IMG/VR virus record: IMGVR_UViG_3300031658_000058 | Span: 1-32,041 of that record | DNA from: a virus | Reading direction: 5' to 3' (one strand) | Length of the DNA: 32,041 bases | Shown: in pieces, positions 24,729 to 30,745 of the stretch | How the letters are laid out: each line of letters begins with the position of its first letter | Position numbering within the stretch: the stretch's first letter is position 1 | Program-made: the position numbers and the translations under genes | Notes under the pieces: generated by a model | Seen by the model: only the letters and a program-made list of their open reading frames with translations | What the model was told of the DNA's origin: nothing | The model's database searches: none

Positions 24729-25661
24729 ATGAAAAAACTATTATTAACCTTAACATTACTTATATTCGTAAGCTGTTCTACCTTTAGGCTCTCAACTCAT
24801 AATTATGACCCCATATACGGACCATCAGGAGAAGAAATAGAAGTAAAAGTAATTAATAGTCAATGGGAGTTAAATAGAGAGTTAAGAAATAACTTCCAGT
24901 TTAGGTACGACATTGCTCAATATGCACTAAGCCAACCTAGATCATTTGATTGGAATAATAGATTATTAGGTAGAAGGTATAATGTTTATAATTCATATTA
25001 TGGATTTGGATATAGTAACTATTGGAATAGAGATCAAATGTGGAATGATTGGGTGTGGGGATATCCATACGGAAACGGAATAGGATGGTCTTACAGTTGG
25101 AATAACAGAAGATGGTCATCTAACCAATGGGGTAACGGATATGGTTGGAACGGATATAATAACTGGGGGTACGGAAATAGTTGGTATGATCCCTATAATA
25201 GACGTGGATACGCTGCTAACTCTTGGAATAATCGAACTAATTATAATAATAGGAGAAATGTAGCTAGAATGACCGGTAGAAGAGGAGAAGCAATATCAGG
25301 CACTACAGGGAATACCCTAGTTAACCTTACTCCAGTTTCAGAAACCAGAGTAGATAAGATTACTAGAGAACTTAGAAATAAAGATATAAAAGTAAGAGTA
25401 ATAAATAACCCGATTAACAATGATCAAATTAACAGACTTAATATTAGAAGAAACATCGTCCCGACCCAAATTAATAGTAATGGCGGGAGGAGCAGGAGCA
25501 GGGAAATCACACCTATTATCCCAGTTAGGACTACAGTCCCTACCACTCGTCAACCCAGACAAATACGTAGAGGACCAGGACCATCCAGCGTACAACAACC
25601 TGTCAGCCGCAACAGCAGCAGCCAATCGAGAAGCAGCAGCACTAGCAGACGGAAAAACTAG
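24729..25661 (+). CDS. Lipoprotein with N/Y/W/G-rich body and RS-rich tail (Bacteroidetes-like)
   Basis: The protein has 310 aa. Signal peptide 1-15 (KK, then LLLTLTLLIFVS) ends at Cys16 in a lipobox-like F-V-S-C. The middle (about 76-172) is rich in Asn, Tyr, Trp, Gly and Arg (NSYYGFGYSNYWNRDQMWND, SWNNRRWSSN). The C-terminal 80 residues become Pro, Arg and Ser-rich (RQIRRGPGPSS, SQSRSSSTSRRKN). I know this architecture from flavobacterial secreted proteins without established function, so the gene may have been taken from the host. It is placed in the phage replication region, three bases after the nuclease gene. The last 242 bases overlap the kinase gene in a different frame, and the overlap has raised G+C. 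If expressed it would coat the host cell envelope. Confidence 0.72.
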   Translation: MKKLLLTLTLLIFVSCSTFRLSTHNYDPIYGPSGEEIEVKVINSQWELNRELRNNFQFRYDIAQYALSQPRSFDWNNRLLGRRYNVYNSYYGFGYSNYWNRDQMWNDWVWGYPYGNGIGWSYSWNNRRWSSNQWGNGYGWNGYNNWGYGNSWYDPYNRRGYAANSWNNRTNYNNRRNVARMTGRRGEAISGTTGNTLVNLTPVSETRVDKITRELRNKDIKVRVINNPINNDQINRLNIRRNIVPTQINSNGGRSRSREITPIIPVRTTVPTTRQPRQIRRGPGPSSVQQPVSRNSSSQSRSSSTSRRKN

Positions 25662-26352
25662 TTTCGTATGGGATACTACAGCTTCTAACCCTAAGAAGGT
25701 AAAAGAGCTCCAAGACTTGGGGTATGATATCTATATGGTAATGGTGTATGCTCATCCTATGATTGCATACGTATCTAATTTCTCTAGAAAGCGAAGTACT
25801 CCTTCATCAGCAGTCTTTTCAACTTGGCGTAATGTTTATCAACTCATCGGGGAGTACGATAAAATGTTAAATGGTCAACTTGCAATCTATGTTAATGACA
25901 GAGGTAATCAATTTAAAAAAGAAATAGAGTCTTTTGACTTAGCAGCAAGATCAGGAGTAGATGGAGTTAGGGATTATTTACAGAAGTATAATACAGAACA
26001 TGAAGTTGGAGGATCATCATTCTTTAAACCAGTAGAATGGAACGAAGAAGAAGAGAATGAATTTAATACCGCTGCAACTGGAATAGATTGGGACACATCT
26101 AATCGCTCAGAGGATAAAGCCATTAAACAAGCTTTTCTTAAAGCATATAGAAAAAACGGAGTAGGTCCAGGTGCAGATAAACTTAAACTAGCAGTAACTA
26201 AATACAGAGATCAAAAAGTTAATAATAGAAATAAGGCTGATGACGTACTTGCAAATATTGCAGATATGTTATATAGCCCTAAGTTTCAAGAAAAACTAGA
26301 GCATTCTACTCCAAAAGAAGTAGATGCAAAATTACAAGCATTTTTAGCATGA
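25420..26352 (+). CDS. P-loop kinase, zeta-toxin/AAA_33-like
   Basis: The protein has 310 aa. The Walker A motif GGAGAGKS (23-30) lies close to the N-terminus, followed by VNPDKY (44-49) and VWDTTAS (84-90), as in zeta-toxin-like and polynucleotide-kinase-like enzymes. These phosphorylate nucleotide sugars, nucleosides or RNA 5' ends; which applies here is unknown. The first ten residues, M-I-K-L-T-D-L-I-L-E, precede the fold and end in an I-x-E site, like a T4 capsid-targeting sequence. The first 80 codons overlap the lipoprotein gene out of frame. Its stop overlaps the 716-aa gene by four bases. The next genes encode a nucleotidyltransferase fusion and a HAD phosphatase, so the cluster handles phosphates or nucleotides. 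Confidence 0.78.
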   Translation: MIKLTDLILEETSSRPKLIVMAGGAGAGKSHLLSQLGLQSLPLVNPDKYVEDQDHPAYNNLSAATAAANREAAALADGKTSFVWDTTASNPKKVKELQDLGYDIYMVMVYAHPMIAYVSNFSRKRSTPSSAVFSTWRNVYQLIGEYDKMLNGQLAIYVNDRGNQFKKEIESFDLAARSGVDGVRDYLQKYNTEHEVGGSSFFKPVEWNEEEENEFNTAATGIDWDTSNRSEDKAIKQAFLKAYRKNGVGPGADKLKLAVTKYRDQKVNNRNKADDVLANIADMLYSPKFQEKLEHSTPKEVDAKLQAFLA

Positions 26353-28499
26353 TAGCATTATATCCAGGAGCATTTAAACCTCCACATAGAGGACATTTTA
26401 ACGTCATTAAGTCTTTACTTGATGGAACGTATAATGGATCTATATACGATAAGGATAACTATAAAGAAAAAGGTGCAGCTTTACTTGGTGGCTCTACAGA
26501 TAAAAAACCTTCTATTAATAAGGTGATAGTCTTTGTAGGAGGCGGTGAGAGAAACGGTATAACAAAGGAAGAGTCGATGTCTATTTGGAATATTTACGCT
26601 AAACATTTAGGTAATATTGAAATATTAGACGGACAAAAGAATCCGATGTTTGCTGCTAAGGAATATGCACAAGCTAACCCTAAACAGGAGATGGTAGCTG
26701 TAACAGGAATAAGAGGTGAAAAAGATTATGTAGATTTAAGAAGGGTAACTACTTTTAAAAATGCTCCAAACGTTCAAGGATTAGCTTTGGCAGCAGCAGC
26801 AGGATCAGGATTTAGAGCATCAGACTTTAGAGATAAAATATTATCAGGAAACTTAGATCAAATTACGGATTACTTTCCTGAAGCTCTATCAAGCGAGGAA
26901 ATTTTAAGTATATTAACAGATCTTAAAGATAAAATAGTTGCTGAAATCTTAGCAGGTAATATAGAAGGGTTTTTAACAGAGTACTTTGGAGTAAGTGAAG
27001 AGATAGAAACAACCAAAGAAGATAGACCCGAGTATACAGAACAAATAGGCTCTATATTAGAGTATATGTTAGATAAGAAAATGAATATACTACCCTTACC
27101 GGAAGTAAAGGTTAGGTATGATGATGAAAACGCAGAAAACTTCTTCGGTAAAACTGCCTACTATGATCCGAACTCTAAAGAAATAGTATTATATGCCACA
27201 GGAAGACATGCTAAAGATATATGTAGATCTTTCACACATGAAATGGTACACCATATTCAGAACCTAGAGGGAAGATTAAACAATGTACAGACACAAAATA
27301 CTAATGACGACAAAGCTTTATTAGCTCTAGAAGCAGAAGCTTACTTAACCGGTAATCTTACATTCAGAAATTGGGAAGATTCTATTAAGGGTAATAAAGA
27401 AGTGTCTGAAGTAATTACAAATAAAATTGTATGTGATAATTGTGGTTGGAGCTGGAATAAAGAAGACGGAGGAGATGATTTATACATCTGTCATAAATGT
27501 AATAACGATAACACACCTCCTGCTTTAGAAAATTTTAAAGACGGTAAAGTAAAAGGTAAAAGCAAACCAGGTAGAGTAAAGAAATCAGGAGCTAGTTGCA
27601 AAGGTTCTAAATCAGAACTTAGAGCCAAAGCAAAGAAGTACGGAGGAGAAAAAGGTAAAATGTATCATTGGTGTGCTAATATAAAAGAGGGAGTTATGGC
27701 AGAAGGCAAGTATGATAGTATAGTCACCTACTTAACCGGTAGGAGTATTGAAGCGATTAAAAATGCTTTAACAAAGAAATTGCACCATTATAAAGAAGGT
27801 CATTTTGGAGATTCTGCTAAAGAAGATTCTTTAATTTCTATGAAAAAAGAATTAGCAACTCTCTATCCGATTATGATGGTAGAAGTACCAGAAGATATAA
27901 CAAAACAGTTTCAAAAAGATTCTGACTTGTCTTTTGATTACGATTTAAAAGTAATGTTCGTTAAGGGGTTAGACAAGATAATGAGAGATGGTGGAGCATA
28001 CAAAGGAGGTTTAGGTAAAGACGACTCTTGGGAAGAACCTAAAATTGAATTAGAATTTGCAGTTGACCCTTATAATTTTCCTAGAGACTTTGAAGAAATG
28101 TCTGCACAGATATCTGACGTATTAAGACACGAAATAGAACACCTTACTCAAGCTGGAGGAAATGAAAGAGGTAAAGATTTTACTGGAGGAGACTTTAAAG
28201 GTACTTTCGGTACCAAAGAAGAAATGCAAGTAAGAACACTTATACAACAGGGACTAATTGACAACGGGGTTAAATATCTTACCCTACCCTCAGAAATAGA
28301 TGCTAATATACAAGGAATGTACCTAACAGCTAAGAAGCAAAAGAGACCTTTTGTTGACGTAGTTGATCAGTACTTATATGCTTATACAGAACAATTCGAT
28401 GCAGACGGTAATCCGTACTTAACGAAAAAAGATGTAGAAGATGTAAAAAGAGTTTGGTCTTTAAGACTACCTGCTTTAGGTATTAAACAGAAATTATAA
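26349..28499 (+). CDS. Multidomain fusion: HxGH nucleotidyltransferase, two HExxH metalloprotease-like domains and zinc ribbon
   Basis: The protein has 716 aa. Residues 1-180: nucleotidyltransferase fold with YPGAFKPPHRGH (His13, His16) and GSGFRASDFRDKILSG in place of the ISSTxxR box, as in NMN/pantetheine-phosphate adenylyltransferases. Residues about 225-340: a zincin-like domain with HEMVH (297-301) and E-A-E-A-Y (328-332) as the likely third ligand. Residues 362-384: zinc ribbon (CDNC and CHKC). Residues 413-446: a small domain, GASCKGSKSELRAKAKKYGG to MYHWC. Residues 500-716: a second zincin-like domain with HEIEH (594-598). No known enzyme has this set. It overlaps the kinase stop by four bases (ATGA). 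Possible roles are NAD/nucleotide synthesis plus proteolysis, or a polyprotein cut apart later. Confidence 0.78.
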   Translation: MIALYPGAFKPPHRGHFNVIKSLLDGTYNGSIYDKDNYKEKGAALLGGSTDKKPSINKVIVFVGGGERNGITKEESMSIWNIYAKHLGNIEILDGQKNPMFAAKEYAQANPKQEMVAVTGIRGEKDYVDLRRVTTFKNAPNVQGLALAAAAGSGFRASDFRDKILSGNLDQITDYFPEALSSEEILSILTDLKDKIVAEILAGNIEGFLTEYFGVSEEIETTKEDRPEYTEQIGSILEYMLDKKMNILPLPEVKVRYDDENAENFFGKTAYYDPNSKEIVLYATGRHAKDICRSFTHEMVHHIQNLEGRLNNVQTQNTNDDKALLALEAEAYLTGNLTFRNWEDSIKGNKEVSEVITNKIVCDNCGWSWNKEDGGDDLYICHKCNNDNTPPALENFKDGKVKGKSKPGRVKKSGASCKGSKSELRAKAKKYGGEKGKMYHWCANIKEGVMAEGKYDSIVTYLTGRSIEAIKNALTKKLHHYKEGHFGDSAKEDSLISMKKELATLYPIMMVEVPEDITKQFQKDSDLSFDYDLKVMFVKGLDKIMRDGGAYKGGLGKDDSWEEPKIELEFAVDPYNFPRDFEEMSAQISDVLRHEIEHLTQAGGNERGKDFTGGDFKGTFGTKEEMQVRTLIQQGLIDNGVKYLTLPSEIDANIQGMYLTAKKQKRPFVDVVDQYLYAYTEQFDADGNPYLTKKDVEDVKRVWSLRLPALGIKQKL

Positions 28500-28510
28500 A
28501 AAAAGGTTAT

Positions 28511-29056
28511 ATGAAAAAAAGTTTAGTAGATTTATTAGAAGCTTATCCGATAGTGGAAAAAAAAGAATTACCACCGTATAAGATATATTGTGATATGGAT
28601 GGAGTATTAACAGATTTTGAATCGAGATTTGAACATTACTCCGGAATGCATCCACAGGCATATGAGAAAGAAAAAGGAACACCAGCATTCTGGGAGTTAA
28701 TAGATGTTAAAGTTGGAATTGGATTTTGGATAGGAATGGACTTTATGCCTCAAGGCAAACAGTTATGGGATTTTATTATGCCGTATAAACCTGACTTATT
28801 AACTTCTCCTTCAAGACATAACAACTCTAGATTAGGTAAACAGCTATGGGCTAAGAATAACTTAAGTCCGAAGCCAAAAGTAATAATGGCATACTCTAAA
28901 GATAAACAGAGATATGCAAATGAAAATAGTATATTAATTGACGACAAACCGTCTAATATAAACGAATGGGCATCAAAAGGCGGAATAGCAATTAGATGTA
29001 AAAACGGAAACGTTGACCATGTTATAGAAAAACTAAAAGAATTAGGTTATGAGTGA
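28511..29056 (+). CDS. HAD-superfamily phosphatase, 5'-nucleotidase-like
   Basis: The protein has 181 aa. HAD motif I is YCDMDGVLTDF (Asp28 nucleophile, Asp30), motif II is probably LLTSPS (about 97-101), and motif IV is ILIDDKPSN (Asp144, Asp145). The GVLTDF form is typical of 5'(3')-deoxyribonucleotidases and related phosphatases. Substrates would be nucleoside monophosphates or 3'/5' phosphate ends. The first ten residues, M-K-K-S-L-V-D-L-L-E, lie before the fold and end in an L-x-E site, as in the kinase and two small proteins. Upstream AAAAAAAGGTTAT gives one of the few plausible Shine-Dalgarno-like leaders. It overlaps the zinc-finger gene by eight bases. Confidence 0.83.
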   Translation: MKKSLVDLLEAYPIVEKKELPPYKIYCDMDGVLTDFESRFEHYSGMHPQAYEKEKGTPAFWELIDVKVGIGFWIGMDFMPQGKQLWDFIMPYKPDLLTSPSRHNNSRLGKQLWAKNNLSPKPKVIMAYSKDKQRYANENSILIDDKPSNINEWASKGGIAIRCKNGNVDHVIEKLKELGYE

Positions 29057-29630
29057 TAATCACTTAAAGAAAGAATTTAAACATTCAGATGTACAACGAG
29101 TAAGGAACATCGTGAATAAGGACTTTACTGCTAAAACAAAAGCACAAGTAGGCTACCAGAAAGCTCATAGGTCTCATAAAGAAGGAGACAAGTGGGAAGA
29201 ATCCGGTAAGACCTGGACTATAAAAAACGGACTTAAACAAAACGTTACTAAACTTGATGCCGCTAAAAAAGCAATGCGTGTACCTTTAGCATGCCCTAAA
29301 TGCTCCTCTAATATGAATTATCATCTTCATAAGAAGATGTATAAGATTCATGGATTTTGTTTCGACTGTACTGTTGACTATGAAGCTACATTACGTAAAG
29401 CAGGTTTATATGAAGCTTACGAAAAGAAAATGATGAGTGGAGCTATAGATTCTTTTGTAAAGGATTTAAATGCCTGGGTAAATGAATACGTTACAGAAGA
29501 TTTAAGTAAGTCTTTCGTAACTGAATCAGGGGTGATTGAAGACTGGAACGGCAATAAAACTTCTCAAAAGGAGGAAGTGCTGAATACATTAAAGGAATTT
29601 ACAGATATTATAAGTAAGCATCAAGACTAA
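29049..29630 (+). CDS. Hypothetical zinc-finger protein
   Basis: The protein has 193 aa. Residues 82-107 hold a four-cysteine zinc finger (CPKC and CFDC, 18 residues between pairs). Before it is a basic, helical region with KAHRSHKEGDKWEESGKTWT and TIKNGLKQNVTKLDAAKKAM; after it is an acidic, helical C-terminus. Basic N-terminus plus zinc finger suggests nucleic-acid binding. I recall similar proteins in uncultured marine phage genomes but know no function. It begins eight bases inside the HAD gene and ends before an ACTATTTAT motif. Confidence 0.7.
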   Translation: MSDNHLKKEFKHSDVQRVRNIVNKDFTAKTKAQVGYQKAHRSHKEGDKWEESGKTWTIKNGLKQNVTKLDAAKKAMRVPLACPKCSSNMNYHLHKKMYKIHGFCFDCTVDYEATLRKAGLYEAYEKKMMSGAIDSFVKDLNAWVNEYVTEDLSKSFVTESGVIEDWNGNKTSQKEEVLNTLKEFTDIISKHQD

Positions 29631-29631
29631 C

Positions 29632-29640
29632 ACTATTTAT
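29632..29640 (+). promoter_or_regulatory. ACTATTTAT motif, candidate late promoter
   Basis: The motif starts two bases after the zinc-finger stop codon and stands 40 bases before the ATG at 29680. It shares nine bases with the copies at 1270, 4554, 7362 and 30705. A short CTATT/AATAG inverted repeat (29634-29651) overlaps it. Confidence 0.35.
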
Positions 29641-29679
29641 TAGAGAATAGTAATAGTCAATTACCTCAAAACATTTAAC

Positions 29680-30039
29680 ATGACTCAGAGAGAAGTATTA
29701 GAATCGGTATTAGCCGAGTTAACGCATATCAAAACAAATATGCCTAACGGTGAAATGAAAGTGATTCTTAAAGAAATGAAAGAAATTAAAGAAGACTTCT
29801 CTGAAATGAAGTACCTCTTATTGAACCCAGAAGATGGAGTAGTTGTTAAGACCAATAAGAATACAGACTTTAGAAATAATATGCAGGAAGGTCAAAGAGA
29901 GTTTAACGATCAGATGGCAGAAGTACAGGAACTAAAAAGATGGAAACAAGGAGTAAATAAAGCTCTATGGATAATTTTTGGTTCAATAGTAGTGATAGTA
30001 ATCAGAATACTTATGATGCACTCAGATAAACTACAATAA
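29680..30039 (+). CDS. Small membrane protein, holin/XhlA-like architecture
   Basis: The protein has 119 aa. It is charged and helical through about residue 90, including a coiled-coil stretch (MKVILKEMKEIKEDFSEMKY), and ends in one transmembrane segment at 95-113 (ALWIIFGSIVVIVIRILMM) with a short hydrophilic tail. N-terminal coiled coil plus C-terminal single pass, with the 'W-K-x-G-V-x-K-A-L-W' lead, is the layout of XhlA-type holin-associated proteins. A lysis role is therefore possible but no endolysin is next to it. It is preceded by an ACTATTTAT element, consistent with late expression. A short-lived membrane anchor for another protein is an alternative. Confidence 0.62.
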   Translation: MTQREVLESVLAELTHIKTNMPNGEMKVILKEMKEIKEDFSEMKYLLLNPEDGVVVKTNKNTDFRNNMQEGQREFNDQMAEVQELKRWKQGVNKALWIIFGSIVVIVIRILMMHSDKLQ

Positions 30040-30072
30040 AGTATATTAACAATATGAAAATAGTTATTAGTA

Positions 30073-30705
30073 ATGAAATTAATCAAGGGTAACCAAGAGT
30101 TTGATCCGCAAGGATATTTCCTTGATTGTACTGAGGACCACCAAGTACTAAGAGACCCAACTAGTGTAGACCTATTTGATCAAAGCGGGTACCATTTAAC
30201 AAAAGCAGAACAAAGCTTCCTAAACTATAACGGATACGATAAGGTTGAAAGAAGACACGAAGATTGTCTTAGACATTCTTGGTTTACTGCAACTGAAGAG
30301 GCCAATGTTCATATTAATCATTCCGACTTATTTGAAAGAAAGGGGTTTAGAAGCAATGCTTTAGAACAGATAGAGGTATTTGCTGTTAAAAACCCTAAAC
30401 TCTATAAGCTATATTATATGAAACCAAAATGGGGAATAGATATATCTATAGATTATTGCGATAAGGATAAAGCCTATGAGCTTTTCCACTATGAATACGA
30501 TAGCTTTACTTATGAAGAAGTACAGCAGAAAAAGTTGGAGATTGAAGAATTAGTTCTTAGATTAGACTGGAATGAAGTAGCAGTAGATTTCTGGGAGTTA
30601 AGACGGTATTGGGGACCTTTAGACTTTTTCTCTCAAAGTAAATGGAGAACAGATTATTTCGGCATAGAGCCTGAACGCTTCAAAAACGTTATTTGGGATA
30701 ATTAA
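30073..30705 (+). CDS. Hypothetical protein
   Basis: The protein has 210 aa. It is soluble, acidic and rich in Tyr, Asp, Glu and Trp (RRYWGPLDFFSQSKWRTDYF near the C-terminus). A His/Asp cluster (ERRHEDCLRHSWFTATEEAN) is present at about 59-78, but no known metal motif is met. The start at 30073 follows a 33-base gap; a shorter ATG at 30054 opens an unrelated 12-codon frame. It probably belongs with the preceding small membrane protein in one transcript, before the AACTATTTAT element at 30705. I cannot name a family. Confidence 0.65.
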   Translation: MKLIKGNQEFDPQGYFLDCTEDHQVLRDPTSVDLFDQSGYHLTKAEQSFLNYNGYDKVERRHEDCLRHSWFTATEEANVHINHSDLFERKGFRSNALEQIEVFAVKNPKLYKLYYMKPKWGIDISIDYCDKDKAYELFHYEYDSFTYEEVQQKKLEIEELVLRLDWNEVAVDFWELRRYWGPLDFFSQSKWRTDYFGIEPERFKNVIWDN

Positions 30706-30714
30706 ACTATTTAT
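30705..30714 (+). promoter_or_regulatory. AACTATTTAT motif, candidate late promoter
   Basis: It begins on the last base of the TAA of the preceding gene and lies 31 bases before the ATG at 30746. The following sequence contains TATATAATAAAAATAC, similar to the AATAAAAATATAG after the copy at 4554, so the likeness between these two extends beyond the ten-base core. Confidence 0.42.
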
Positions 30715-30745
30715 TTAAAGACGTATATAATAAAAATACTTACAA

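Noticed and set aside
25338-25625. Third open frame (minus strand, 95 codons) over the lipoprotein/kinase overlap
   Set aside because: It is open as a by-product of the unusual composition of the dual-coding stretch. It has no recognisable motif and does not extend beyond it.
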